NCBI GenBank assembly: GCA_963575745.1 | Contig: CAUYUJ010017815.1 | Span: forward strand, 624,983 to 688,982 | Length of the DNA: 64,000 nt | Reading direction: 5' to 3' | From: Prorocentrum cordatum | Lineage: Eukaryota; Sar; Dinophyceae; Prorocentrales; Prorocentraceae | Shown here: piece after piece, positions 46,165 to 58,183 of the stretch | How the letters are laid out: each line of letters opens with the position of its first letter | Position numbering within the stretch: position 1 is the stretch's first letter | Notes under the pieces: model-generated | Told to the model about the DNA's origin: nothing | Databases searched by the model: none | What the model saw: only the letters and a program-made list of their open reading frames with translations | Made by a program: the position numbers and the translations under genes

Positions 46165-46539
46165 TTCGCGGGCAGCTGCATACTCTTGCTCCTCTTCGGC
46201 CTGCGGAGGCCCTAGCGGCCCGGGAAAGACCGACGGGTCAAGCGCGCTGTCAGGCGGGGGCTGGGCGGGCTCACTCTTCTCCTCCTCGGTCGGGCCAGCC
46301 GGCGTGCGACAGCGGCGAAGTTATGGATCCGCTCTTCGTTTGCCGCCCCGCCTGGACGCAGAATCTGGCGCCCGCGACTCATCGGCGCCAGAGTTGGGAT
46401 CCCATGCGATATAAACCTGCAAGAGACTGTCTCGATGCGGTGCGCTCTCGATCATATCCCCAGGCAGCACGTCTGCGCTCGCCCCATGGTCGTCATGCTC
46501 GCGCTTGCGCTGCACCGCGGGCACCGTGGCATTCGCCAA

Positions 46540-47800
46540 TCACTTGCAGAGCCCTGGGGGATAGGTTTTCCTTTTGGCCGTCCTCCGCCCGCGGCTTTGC
46601 TCGCCATGCCCCAGCAAAATCTCATGGCCACCCCTCCCGTGCGAACAGTGCCCTCGACCTGGCGCGCTGACCGGGCCGTTGTGCAGACCGTCCACGCGCG
46701 GCGCAACAGCGCGCGTAGGGGCTCTGGAGGTCTGTCCGTGCTCGCACTGGTCAAAGTCCGTGCGCGCCGCGGCTGGAGACGACATAATGGATCGAGGGGG
46801 GCTGTGGGCGTTCCATCCAGCAGCGCGTTCCGACTTCCACCCGCGCGGCAACTTGACCTAGCGCAGCGCGCAGCAATGAGTTGCCAACCCATAACTGTTC
46901 CATCTGCCGTTCTGACACAGCTGTCTCCCCGAAGAAATTGTCGCGCGTGCGAAGAGGTGGCGGCCTGGAGCCCTCGGCCCATCGCGACGCTGGCCAGGTT
47001 TCGCGCGGGGACCCCCTCCCGACACAACCACGCGACGCGCCCTGATATGGTTTTCCATATATCAAACGTATACTTAGTCATCATATCCCCATTGCGGCAT
47101 GAATAGCAATATCTATAGACAGCACAAAGATCGCATAGTCACTGGAGTAATGTCGCCACTCCACCTGGGCCTGCACATCGCCGGCCTGTCTCCGTCCCGA
47201 GTCTAGATTTAGCACAACGTATTCAACTCGACGAATGGCGCGCAGGTTCGGACCGCTCGCCACGCTGGCGTCGCTCTCGGGGAGGAACAATGTGTTCGGA
47301 TAGCGCTCCGTGCTGCGCTGGATCGGATCGGCTGGGAGCGGCAGCGGCGGCGGCTCTGGCGGCGGCGGCGGCGGTCGCAGCGCGTCCAAGGCGGCGTCGG
47401 ATAAGGCGGCATCTGACTCCAGGAGGGCGCCCCGTGCTTCCTCCCGCCCCATAGGCGCAGCCGTCGCAGTCGCATGCTCTGCGAGGGGCCCATGGGTGTC
47501 ATTGCCGGCGCAACGACCGCCCGACGTCCGAGGGCCACCCCAGGAGCCCGACCCGCCGCTGAAATACTGAAATCTGGATCTGAAATATGCTAGGCCCGGC
47601 ATCCGCCTGTGGCCCAGGAGCCAGGGCCAGTGCGCGCCACGCCACAACTGGAGGCCAACGGGCCCAATAGGCTCGCTCATCAGCACGCGCAGGCAGCGCG
47701 GGGATCCCGCGGTGAGATGGTGAACCAAGTGATGTCGGCTGTGGAATGTGGACAGACAGGCCCCGCACTGACCACTTGGGGCCGCCCGCGCTTCGGTCAA
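46540..47800 (-). pseudogene. LINE-F zinc finger and methyltransferase-like region
   Basis: A C2H2 finger CGACLSTFHSRHHLVHHL (near 47770) is followed by a Pro-rich linker, then YVVLNLDSGRRQAGDVQ (near 47210), which resembles motif I (LFSG) of cytosine methyltransferases, and IDIAIHAAMGDMMTK. After a frameshift near 47085 comes GSPRETWPASRW in place of the expected PPC-type GPPCETWS motif, so the catalytic Cys is lost, then LWVGNSLLRAALG and CWMERPQPP. A further shift gives FDQCEHGQTSRAPT and YPPGLC. The role in the element is unknown. Confidence 0.5.
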
Positions 47801-48012
47801 TGAGGCCTGCTACCGGCGCGCTCTGGCCACGCGGGCCCTGAAAGGACTTCCCTGTCGGAACTTGACAGCGCGCCAGGCGCGCTGCACATCCGCGCTGGCG
47901 GGCGGGGTCGGAGGGGCCCGGGGGGCCCGCCAGCGTGCAATTTACGTATGTGTAGACACGGGGAGGCGCGCCGACCTGGCTGACCACGCGAAAGAAATAT
48001 CTTTGTTTTTTG

Positions 48013-48090
<78 letters not shown>
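48013..48090 (+). repeat. (CT)n microsatellite
   Basis: CT repeats with two interruptions, inside LINE-F. Confidence 0.95.
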
Positions 48091-48093
<3 letters not shown>

Positions 48094-48094
48094 A

Positions 48095-50054
48095 TCAGCT
48101 GCTGCGGCATTGCAAAAGTGGGCCTGAGCGGTGGCCTATAGGGCCAGTCAGACGATTCGCTCCATGGGGCCTGGCCTTTCCGAACCAATGCTTCCCGGGG
48201 CGCAAAATCTTCTCCTGCAGCGGGCAGCGCAAACCAAGCGGTGGCAGCCAATCGCGGTCCTGAACAGCCGTGCCGATCCACGCGCGACTCCGATTTGCTG
48301 CAGCCCCACTCGGCCCTCGGAACTGCGAGCGCGATCTTGGGGCCAGAGTGCAGGAGGGAGCCGAGCAGCCGAAGAGACGGGCTGCCTTCCGAGGGGCGCT
48401 GGAGTTGGACCAGCACTTGCTGGTTGGAGACGCAAGATTCGGCTTCGACAAATCGCGCCCTCGCCGCTGTTCAATATACCTCAATGACCTCTCCATCTGC
48501 CTGCCCCCCCCCCCCCCCCCCCCCCCCCTCGCAAGCGCAGCCCGCGCCCCTGCATTGCGCAGTCTACCTGACATAACCAAACTGTCTGCGAACATCGCCA
48601 ACGTGCCGTCAGACAGCGCCGTGGGAGCAAGCGCTCTCGCACGCAGAACGCGTGACGTGTCGGCGGTAGATTTGGCACTATATGTGATTTCCGGTAACGT
48701 GGCCCAGGTGGCATCAATAACCGATCCCAAGTGCACGTAAATCCTGACCACTGGTGCCTTGCCTTGTCCCAAGAGAACTGAAGTGCCGCGGGCCATCCGA
48801 TCATTATCGCGCCGAATCTCCCGTTTCGCTAGTTTGGCGCCCTTACCTCGTACGCGCATGGGCGCGGCCGTTTTGTTGTCCAACATTCATACTAGCATTA
48901 GGGCGGGGCGGATTGCATCATGCATACCTTCAGCCGGCATAGTAATCGCGATAGCGCCGACATCCGCAACTTGCACATCTCATGTTGGCATCGTCTGAGC
49001 GGGGCGTAATCCATGAATATGTTTGCGAAATTAGCATGCTCCTCCACTGGCAAGTGCGATGCAAGGCCCCCGGCGCCAAGCACGCTGCGCACGTCATTCA
49101 TGCAATCCGCCAGGAGGACTTCATAGAGGACATCTGCGAGCGGCTGCCCAGGGAACGCAGGGCGCTGGGGCAAGGATATCTGCTGGGAGCCTTCACGCAT
49201 AAATCACTGCGTCTGGTAGCACTGTGCCGCCTGTGCCATCACATGCGGATCCCCCGTGCACTTTGCAGCATGCTGTTCCACCAGTGCGCCGTGCCCCTTG
49301 ATGCGCTTGGCCAGCGCGTGCTTGGCATTCGGTGGTCGGCCAGCGGCCCGCGCGGCCCGCCCGACTGCATCGTCGTCCAACGGCGAGCATACGAGCAACT
49401 CTTTGAGCGTGCGATAAAAAGCCTGCACCATATCTGCGAATCAAACACCACATGACTGCTGCCTAGTTTCTGCCACCGACATAGACAGACGGAGGACGAG
49501 GGAAGCATGTGTGGCGCCGCGTCAAGGGATGCCTCCGAACTGCGACTATCCGGCGGCCTCGGGAAGTGTTTCCCGGCAAACCTCCTGGACGCTTTTTCCA
49601 GCTGGGAGGAAACCAGGATCGATCTGGAATTAACACATTGCCTGGGATCCGCAGTCGCGGACTTCAGAAGTTCCCGATAGAACCTCCGTGCCCACTGCAG
49701 TGGTTCAGTGAAGGCTACTGAACACTTCGACTGCAGGGGGTCAAATAGAGCAGCCAAGTCTGCGGCAAACGCATGTGCCAAACCACCAGCTAAGCCACCA
49801 CATCCCGCTGCTGCCCTCTTGGCCCGCCTACATGGTTGCTGGAATTCAAACAGAGTGGCCGATGAGGTCGACGACGCAGGCTCGGAGGACATCCGAGAGC
49901 TGGCAACTCGACCAAAATGCCCTTGGAAGCGGTTTACATCGCGTAGCTCAAACGTGGCCGCGATCACCAACGACCCAGAAAGGTGCCGCAAACGGCACGC
50001 GGCTTGCTTGGCGGATACCACGGGGGCCCCATTTAGATCATGTAAAATAAGCAA
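48095..50054 (-). pseudogene. LINE-F reverse transcriptase, decayed
   Basis: Pre-RT segment ILHDLNGAPVVSAKQAACRL (50050). Motif A region in another frame, AFYRTLKELLV (near 49415). Motif B-like PGQPLADVLYEVL (near 49130). The YADD position appears as VADVGAIAI (near 48955), so the catalytic Asp pair is destroyed. The thumb reads RGKGAKLAKRE, RIYVHLGSVID and FADSLVMSGRLRNAG. A CT microsatellite (48013-48090) and a C-run (48505-48530) interrupt the region. Confidence 0.55.
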
Positions 50055-50579
50055 GCCTACGTTCGTGCACTTTTTCTTGGAACGGCCAAGCGGCGCAAAT
50101 CGGCTAATGCCTCAGCGGCCTGACGCATGTTCCATGCGTCGCTGATGCCCCGGCCACTTTCTCACAATGGGCAACAAAGTCCAAGCTGGTAGACTTCCGG
50201 AGCACAAACGCAAATGCCCGAGAACAAATACGCGTAGAAATACCCAAAGAAAACCTGCCACTTCCAGAACCGTGATACCACGCCCTGAATCTGCAATGGT
50301 CTCCTGCGGATTCCTACCAAGGGGCAGTCGGGAGGCTCCAGATGTCCGATGTCCTGAGAACCGTAGGGCCTAGGGCGTAGGGCATGCGGGCCAGAGTCCA
50401 GCGACCCCACCCCGGATGTGGTCCGTTGTGAATGGAGGAGCGTAACTACAACCTTGACTGTCACATAGGAGCTGGGAGAAGTAGGTAGCGGCTTCCATGG
50501 CGGCGCATTCAGAGCACGCAACGGCATCGCACGCATCGACCACAAGAGCACGGGAGGGACACTCTCGCACTGACCACAT

Positions 50580-51930
50580 TCATGCACGCTGTCTGCGGCA
50601 AAACCACGCCCACTCCTCCTTCCCATCCGAGGCCCAAGCGGCGAACGTCAGTCGCAAAAAAACAACGCAAAACAAACAAAAAACGCAAGTCCCTTCTTCC
50701 CGTCGGCTCTGGTCCACGAGTGTCAACGAGCCCTCGGGTATCCAAGACTGTCGGGGCTCTCGACACTGAGGCGACCTATTTGGTGGGAGATGCGTGAACG
50801 CTGCCGTTCTCAACTCATCATAGAGACACTGGGCGTGATCGTCAGGGTGACAATCAAAGTTTGGCTGCGGCATGGCCTGCATGGCCTCCGCATGCGTAGC
50901 CGCGCGCACAAGGTCGTCAACCTTGTCCGGGTCATCCTTGATTTCGGCCCAACTGTCACACAAACCTCTCGGCCCCGCGGCACCCGAGATGATGGCGCCT
51001 GCCATTGCGACGAAGTGATCGTCCGCGCGCGTGGACAAATCGACAGCGGGATCAACCCCCATGCTGCCCTACCGCACGAAGCATGTCGTTTCACAGTCTC
51101 AGAATCAATGCTATACTGGGAATCCTGGGGACTAGACCGCGGTGGCAAACAGGTTCCATGTACCCCATGGTGTAGTTCAGAGACGGTCGACGCAGCGGCC
51201 TGCTCTGTGGCCCGCAAAAATAATGAAACATCTTGCCCGCGACGTGTCCCTGCTCAGCCCCGATGGGGCCCGCGCGCCGCGATGCCTCAGAGCCCGCCGT
51301 CGCGATCGCATCCAACGGACAGTGTAGCGGGGCAAGGCTCGGTCGAGTCAGCGCCATCTTACGAATTCGGTCCCGCCACTCGCCAGCGGCATGCAGGCCC
51401 GCGCGCGCATGGGGCGCGCGCGCGACAATAACGTCCACGCATAGCCCATGAGCACGTATGACCGCAAGCGCATGTCGGGAACCGTGCGAAATAACACGCG
51501 CGTGCATGCGCTCCAGCGCGCGCCCTGGCAGGTACTCCATGCTCGTGATTATCCGCAGCACAACCCAGGAAGCCCCCATAGATTCGGCCGCAGACGTGTG
51601 CGCATGATACAATGCAGCTGCGCGCCATGTGCCGCGCCTCAACCGCGTCTCATGTGTGCCGACGATAAGATACTGATGAGCTGCGAACTGGTGTGCAAGT
51701 GCTAGCATGCGGCCTGGCACGTCAATCCCCCCTGCATCTCGATATGCACATCGCATGCGGCCCCCCCGCCCCGCGCGGGTCGGCTCCCGGGTCGGAGAGT
51801 CAACGCGCTTGCAACTGCAAGCCTGACCTGACAATGCGACGCACACGCTTCCTGTTGGCTTGCAAGAGACCGCCGCGGCACCCTTTCGGATTCCGAGGAA
51901 GGTCCAGCTATCGGCGACGAGAAAACCCAA
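50580..51930 (-). pseudogene. LINE-F endonuclease and linker, decayed
   Basis: GRMLALAHQFAAHQYLIVGT then HETRL (catalytic Glu near 51655), VDVIVARAPHARAG, and weak downstream motifs. An upstream frame piece ASALTLRPGS (near 51810) fits the first strand. After a shift, 51062-50580 reads DLSTRADDHFVAMAGA and HPDDHAQCLYDELRTAAF, consistent with the end of the domain and the linker to RT. Confidence 0.5.
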
Positions 51931-52020
51931 GGGGGCCAGCGTCGGTGGCCTGATATCGGGCAGGGAGGTCGGCGTCGCCTTGGGGAACTCCCTCGCACCG
52001 CGGTTGTTTCTATCGACAAG

Positions 52021-52600
52021 TCAAAGGCATGGCACTGCAGACAGCCGATCCAGAAGAAGCGCCCAGGGGACAGTATCCAGCAAGTCTGGGGTGACCTGGC
52101 CCATGGATGCGAGGCGCGCAAGAGCGTCGGCCAATTCGTTCAGAGGGTCTGCCCTATGACTTGACACGCGGTGCCAATCGATCCTCTGGCGATTCCGAAG
52201 GACCTTTAGGACAGAGCCCAAGAGCAGAGGCAAGTGACCGCGCGATGTATATTGAACCCCACCCATGGCAGCCTCAACCACCATCATGCTGTCGGTGGCG
52301 ACTGCGATCGGCAAACTATTGAATTTCCCTGGAGCCCGGAGAAACCAGCGCACAAGCCAGAGAGCCGCCAGAAACTCTGCAGGACCAGACGCGGACACAT
52401 ACTGCTCACGTATGGCGGGGTCAGGGCCTGCTAGATAGCCTTCGAACCGATATCAATCGTCCTGGTTCACAGCACACAGCGCAAAGCCCATGCTGGAGGA
52501 CCGCCGAGCTCTGCGCTATCAGATCCCCCTGAACCGTCGGCGCAAGACGCAAAGCGCACGATATCTTCATCCAACGCAGGGCTGTCGTAGCACAACTGAG
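52021..52600 (-). pseudogene. LINE-F RNase H, upstream of the endonuclease
   Basis: CADGSGG (Asp near 52540) and PAWAL, then after a frame change FEGYLAGPDPAIREQYVS, SGPAEFLAALWLVRWFL (Glu), LPIAVATDSMMVVEAAM (Asp), IDWHRVSSHRADPLNELADA (His and Asp). All RNase H signature residues are recognisable. RNase H lies before the endonuclease, the reverse of LINE-A and LINE-B. Confidence 0.6.
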
Positions 52601-53929
52601 ACTGACACGTCGAGAACTGCGAAATACTCGAGTGTAGCCGGTGGGAAAGGGGACACGGCACAACGAGTTGCTCTCGCCCATGAGATACAAAGAGAGGTGC
52701 AAGATGGCAGGCGGACCAGGGGGCAGGAAGCATCGCAAGCAGGCAGCTGCAGTCTGGCACAGGGCTGCGAGGCGAAACGAAACTTGGCGGGGCAGGTGGC
52801 CCATTCGGAGGCAGTCCGCTCAGAGCTGCATGCAGCTGACATCTATCGGCGGCACTCACCTCCGACGGCCTGCTGACCCCTGCGTCGACCCAGCCTGTGG
52901 CCCTGAGTTGGGCGCGGCCTCGTCCACGGCGCCCGAGCGGCGCGGACTGCGATCGCGACTGCCGCGCCCGTCGCCCCCGGGCTCTGCGCGGCTGGTGGGC
53001 CCCAGCTTGTCTTCGCCAAGAACAACGCGTGGGGGCGCGGCAGGCGGGGCCGCGGCCTCGGCCGCAGGCGCGGGCGTGGCTGGCCCATGAACGCCGTCCG
53101 CGCGCGGCGCGAAGGCGGCCAGGGAGGGCGGCTGCCCCGGCACGGCCAGCCCCTTGGCGAGCAGCTCTGCGCGCTCCGCGGCCTGCTTCGCCTAGCGCGC
53201 CTCCGCTGCGGTCCTGGCCCTCTCGGCTCGGGCGCGCTTTGCCCCCCCCAGTCGTCGCGCTCGCGCCGGGCCTCGGCAGGTGCAGCCGGGCGGGCGGCAT
53301 CGGCGGCGTTCGCTGCGATGCCCGCGCAGCGCGTCTCGCGCTGCAGCCGCTCGAACGAGAGCGCGAGCGGCTGCGCGTTGCGCCCGAGCTCGCCCGTGCC
53401 AAGACGGCCCCGCCTCGCGAGGCGCGGGGGGGGCCCGTCCGCGCGGGCTGGGCAGCGGCCGCGCAGCGGCAGGAGGTGCGCGGCCGAGCCCGCCTGCCGC
53501 GGGGGCGCGGGCCGACGCGCGCGGCAGCTGCCCCCCGCGGGGTTCGCGGACATCTGGCATCCGCGCCAAGAATCTCGAGCCGGGGCAGCAACTGGAGGGA
53601 GGAAAAAGAGGGAGAAGCATGGGGGGCTCAGGCGCCAGGGGGCCGCCGTGCTTCACTGCCTCGCTAAAAGTCTTGGCCTCCGCGGGACAAGCTGGCGCCG
53701 GCGCCCCTTTTCTAGGATTTGCCTGAAGGCCCATCCCGACTCGAGCAATCGGCGTGGAAGTCGCGTCAACGGGGGCGCGCCCCCATATGCAAATATGGAT
53801 TCGACGAAGCGAGGAAACCGGCTCGCGAGGGGGGGGAGGAGAAGGATGAGGATAAAGGAGCATGGGGGGATAATGATGATGATGGCGATGATGAAAGTTG
53901 AAAGGAACGCCCAGAAGTAGCCTGGCCGC
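52601..53929. other. GC-rich stretch without a recognised gene
   Basis: Ala/Arg/Pro-rich frames are open on both strands, as expected from base composition. It may include the N-terminus of LINE-F (RDDWGG, FERLQRETRCAGIA on the minus strand), but nothing is diagnostic. Confidence 0.35.
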
Positions 53930-54876
53930 CAGTCCACTTGGCCTGGGCAACTGACCGTCGCGCCCAACTCCAGGAGTCCTTCGGCGCCTGGCGTGCTCGC
54001 GACGAGTCTTGCTGGAGGCAGTCTCAACTGCAGAGGCTGCTGGGCCCCGGCGGCCCGGAACGAAGCCATTGCGAATCCTTTTTCGGACCTCGACATCTTC
54101 ACCTTCAATGAGCTAACGCCAGCTGTGGGGGACCTGCAGGCGTCTTGAACACTGATGGTGGACAGAAGCACGAACGATCCACATGCGCATCGCACAGGGC
54201 GCCAGAACTAAGACGATACAGCGATACACCGACATGCACAATCCTCCCAAGGAGTCCAGTCGCAGACTACGGTACCACAGGTAGAAGGGGAATGTAGGCC
54301 CTCCGCGAAATTGCAACGCGCTGAACATGGCCTCGGAACCAAAAGCCTACTAAGTCGTAGGCGTCGGGCGGGTCGTAGTCATCGCCCTCGGAACCGAAGT
54401 GGAGCCCAGCACCCGAGTCCCGCGACGGGCCGACGGCATCGAGCTGGTCGTCGTTGACGAACACGGGGCCGAAGAGGCGCCCTCCACCAGGCCAACGGCA
54501 GGCCGCTAGGCATCCACACCTCAACTGCAGGGTACTGCAGCGACAAACCTTCGCCCACATCAGCTTGGCCACGCTCTTCTTTATCCGCCTCGGAAACTTC
54601 CATGCCGCCGTCGAAGGGTTCCGACATCTGCGACTGCTCCATCATCACACGCTGCGACACCTTCTGGTCGATGTCCTTCTCCTCGTGGTCGGGCAGATTC
54701 GCTGCGGGCTGCGCGGCGCCAGGGGCCGCCGTCACTTCGGCCGAAAACTCGGAGTCCAGCACGAACGTCTGCATCCCGATGCACTCGACAGGCTGGTTCG
54801 GCAAAGCCGCCCACCGCCAAACGCGACGCGGGAGCCGGGCGCGACCGGGACGGCGTCGGCAGAAAGAGAGGAAGAA

Positions 54877-54921
<45 letters not shown>

Positions 54922-55374
54922 AGTGCCCTCCACATCCGAGCGCGGCTCCGCCTCCAGCCGTGCTGCCAGCCGCGGGCCCCTCTGAACCCATCGCAATACA
55001 GCCTCGCCAGCCGTCGCCACCTCGAGGCCAGCGGCGTCCGAGTGTATAGAGCCGCATCTCTATTGCATGGGAAGCCAACCAGGGAGAGTTCCCCTCGAGC
55101 ACCGCCGTGAACGCACGCCCCGCGACCTCCGCGCCTCCCAGCAAACCCGCCCAACGCCTCGACGGCGGCGTCCACGTCCAACCTAACACGGGCCACCTTT
55201 TCGGAGAATTTGAACACGGCCCGATCCGCATAGCGTCGGGCCCAATCGCAAGCAGTTTTGCGCTCGCCGGTCGACCGCCTGCGACGGGCAACGTTCCCGT
55301 CCTCCCGCGCCATGCTTGTCAACCAGCAGCTCCTGGGCTGGCCATGGGCGAGGCGCGCGGCAGTTTGAGCCCGA
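53930..55374 (-). pseudogene. SL-tagged retrogene, decayed, function unknown
   Basis: Directly after an SL relict. ATG 55313 gives MAREDGN, then TACDWARRYADRAVFKFSEK. Frame changes follow with AFTAVLEGNSPWLASHAIEM, ATAGEAVLRWVQRGPRLAAR, a GA/CT microsatellite (54865-54925), QPVECIGMQTFVLDSEFSAE and PDHEEKDIDQKVSQRVMMEQ, then LFGPVFVNDDQLDAV, DAYDLVGFWFRGHVQRVAIS, and possibly SEKGFAMASFRAAG. The pieces are protein-like but no family was recognised. The SL at the 5' end suggests a retroposed mRNA. Confidence 0.45.
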
Positions 55375-55396
55375 CTTGAGCCGAAATGGCTACGGA
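55375..55396 (-). other. Spliced-leader relict, with a second partial one behind it
   Basis: The minus strand has TCCGTAGCCATTTCGGCTCA then AG: 21 of 22 with the SL. It is followed at once by TCGGGCTCAA, which resembles the 3' part of another SL (TTTGGCTCAA, 8 of 10). Confidence 0.75.
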
Positions 55397-55421
55397 ACCA
55401 CTGCGAATCCGCGCCACAAGA

Positions 55422-55800
55422 GGGGGGGAGGAGGAGGAGGAGGAGGAGGAGGAGGAGGAGGAGGAGGAAGAAGAGCAGGAGGAGGAGGAGAAGGAGGAGG
55501 AGGAAATCAAGAAAAGGGGAAGGAGGATGGGGGTGTCCACAGCCCATGCTTGGTCGAACGGCAAAACGGGGAGGGGGGAGGACGAGAGTGATGATGAAGG
55601 GCAGGAAGAGGCCGCGGATGCGAATGCGGAGGAAATAATGGGAAGGATGCGTGAGATGAGCCGATGGGGAAGAGGGGGAGGGGATGGTGATGGTGATGGT
55701 GATGATGAGGAGGGGGAAGAGGAGGATGAGGAGGAAAAGGGGGGCGATGAGGAGGAAGAGGAAGAGGAGAAGGATGAGGAGAAGGAGGAGGAGGAGTCAT
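55422..55800 (+). repeat. AGG/GAT-rich low-complexity tracts
   Basis: (AGG)n at 55422-55505 and mixed GGA/GAT at 55680-55800, with unassigned sequence between. Confidence 0.85.
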
Positions 55801-56357
55801 GGAGTCATGGATCCAGGAAGTGCGCGGAGCACACCGCGCGCAGGCAGGCCGCAATGGCAGGCAACCAGCACCCCTGGCCTCCCCCCTACGGGAGGAGGCG
55901 GGCCCGAAGGCGCGCGCACCGTCGAACCGGGGATAGGCAGCTACCTCGTCGCCCAGCGACTCGAACGGGCGTCGTGCGTAGGGAAACGGCCGGTTCACCG
56001 CGTCACTGCGAGGTACTTCCAGACTATCCTGACTTTCGGCCCCTTTCAAATCAGCTGGCATGCGCAAGTGGGTCTGTTCCCCAGGGCGAGCGGGCACAAG
56101 GCCACCATGGGACATACGGGCCACGCGGCCCCGTCTCTCAACGAAATATGCACATCCCCACGCCTGGAACCCATGTCCAAGTCACCGAGCGCAGCTGGCA
56201 CCGCTGCCACGGGCAATCTGCCACGTGGCTGGTTCCAGAAGGCGTGAGCCGGTTCAGCTGCCCCCAGTCGCCGCATGCAATCGACTCTGACGGTGCGGCC
56301 CGAGGAGCGTTCGACGCTGACACCGTGAGAACAGGTGCCAGGCCCCCACCCTGGGGC
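55801..56357. other. Nothing recognised
   Basis: Open frames without a known domain lie upstream of the AGG tract that borders LINE-C. Confidence 0.4.
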
Positions 56358-56417
56358 AAGGAGGGGGAGGAGGAGGAGGAGGAGGAGGAGGAGGAGGAGG
56401 AGGAGGAGGAGGAGGAG
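56358..56417 (+). repeat. (AGG)n tract bordering LINE-C, 3' side
   Basis: Perfect or near-perfect AGG repeats ending at the LINE-C 3' end. The same triplet begins at 62268 on the other side, consistent with insertion into, and duplication of, an AGG microsatellite. Confidence 0.7.
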
Positions 56418-56452
56418 CAAACGACACGCTGGGGAGAGCGCACGTCTGTTGA

Positions 56453-58183
56453 TTAGAGTCGCTGCGGCCCCGCGCCGCCCACGAGGCATCGGGGGAGCCT
56501 CAGGGCACGGCGGGCGGCGGCAACAACCTCCTTGTGGTAGTTGTACTCGCTGTGGTTGGCGGGCATGCCGAGCTCGGGGCGCGCCCGCAGGATGTTGTAG
56601 CTGCGGTAGGCCACGGCCATGCGAGTGATGGCGCGCCTCGGGCGGTCGTCGATGATGCCGTTCTGGTGGGGGCCCAGGCGCGTGAGGTCATCACCAGCAG
56701 GTTGTCCACGTGGTTGAGCCAAGAGCGCCCGCATCCGTGGGCGCGATCTGTAGTGGCTGATGTCGTCCGTGTTCTTGGCCTGCAAGTCCTTGTCGCAGCC
56801 GAACCAGCAGTTCTTCTTGTGGGGGTTGACGTGCATGCGGTATGATGTCGTCCATGCGCCTGACAAGGTCTTGACCGCGGACCAGAAGAGCGAGGCCGTG
56901 GAGTTCGCCAGGTGGGACCGTAGATCGCGCCAGACGTGCGCACTACTGGCGGGGAGAACAGCTCGGCCAAGAAGTCCGTCACGCTCGGATGTATCGGAGC
57001 CCATCATGATGTCACTGGTGGAGTGGATGGGAGGCGTGGAGGTGGTCGTAGTTGTAGACTGAGTGTCGCCGTCTTCCTGCGGGAGGTTCGGGTTGGCGGC
57101 GCGTTCGCGTTCGATCCAGCGACGACGGGCACGGTGTTCAGCAGCTTCGTCAGCAAATTCTCGATGGGTGGTGGTTGGCACGTGCTCGGCGGTGTAGATC
57201 TGCAAGCGGTGGTTGCGAGGGCGGTCGGCTCGATGCCACGCGCCGCAACATATCTCCTTCGCCATGTCACGGCGAGCACTGGCAGACCCGCACTGGTCAT
57301 CGAGGCTGAAGTGCGCATTGAACTGGGTGCGATGTAGTACAGCTGTGACGTAGGAGACGCACCAGTCCATCCAGTCGTTGAAGTTGTCCATGTCGCGGCC
57401 GAAGAACACGCTGGGGATCCATCTTGCTGCCCATGCTTCTGCGCGTTCGTTCAAGCACTTCATGGAGTCGTGGTCGCCATTCCCAGTCGGTTGCTCGGAA
57501 GTAGAAGGCGCCATCGGAGAGCCACTGTCGACAGGAAGTAGTGGGAACCAAGCACGGAGACGATGATGAATGGTCTTGTGGAAGGAGTCGCGGTACAGCT
57601 CGCGTTACAATTCCCGTAGGTAGGCTTGTTGTGGGGAGGTTCGTGATGCGACGCTTGATGTAGTAGCGCTCGAAGGGTTGAGCCCAGCTTGTATCTGATG
57701 AACTCCGCCAGTCCTGTCACGACTGGGTGTGTGAAGGTCACCAGCCCTGTCACGGCTTGGTGCCTGGTAAATACCAGTCCTGTCACGACTGTGCGTGCAG
57801 ATTTCCTCCGCCTTGTCACGGCGGGAGGCCTGGATAGCATGCCGTCCAGCTGCAGCAGCCTGCGCATGAGCTCGTTGAAGTACACGGGCGGCGTTCACCG
57901 TAGATCCTGTGGATCGCGTGAGAGTCTTGAAGATGGAGCCTTTGCCTGTCGCGGTCAGCTTGTTGTGAAAGACGGCGTCGAATCGCTGCGCGATGGATGC
58001 GGTGTCATTCCAGCATGCAGCAGACCATTTGCCAGCCACTACATCTCGTAGTGGGAGGAGGTCTCCAGCGTGAGCGCGGAGTTCGTGAAGCAGTGGCTGC
58101 CAGCCAGGAGTGGTCGCAGTGGAGGCGCGCCACATAGTCGCAGCAGGAAGCGTTTCAATGGCCTGCGGGATCGTGGCGGACGT
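56453..58183 (-). pseudogene. LINE-C ORF2, C-terminal region
   Basis: Same frame as the RT but separated by TAG 58186-58184, with a further in-frame TAA at 57607-57605. Contains four imperfect 33-bp (11-residue) repeats of the type SRDRTGIYQAP (57823-57708), then FNDWMDWCVSYVTAVLHRTQ and a Cys/His segment CWFGCDKDL ... HYRSRPRM that looks like a CCHC finger with its last Cys changed. Ends TAA 56455-56453. Confidence 0.65.

Larger units (their letters stand above)
45919..52600 (-). mobile_element. LINE-F, decayed element with RNase H, endonuclease, RT, zinc finger and methyltransferase-like domain
   Basis: Ordered homologous pieces all on the minus strand, in several frames, over 6.7 kb: RNase H (52570-52021), endonuclease (51830-51090), linker (51062-50580), RT (50054-48095), C2H2 finger (47780-47730), methyltransferase-like motifs (47270-46540), and a charged end (46164-45919). 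At least six frame changes. No element ends, SL or target duplication were found. Confidence 0.65.
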
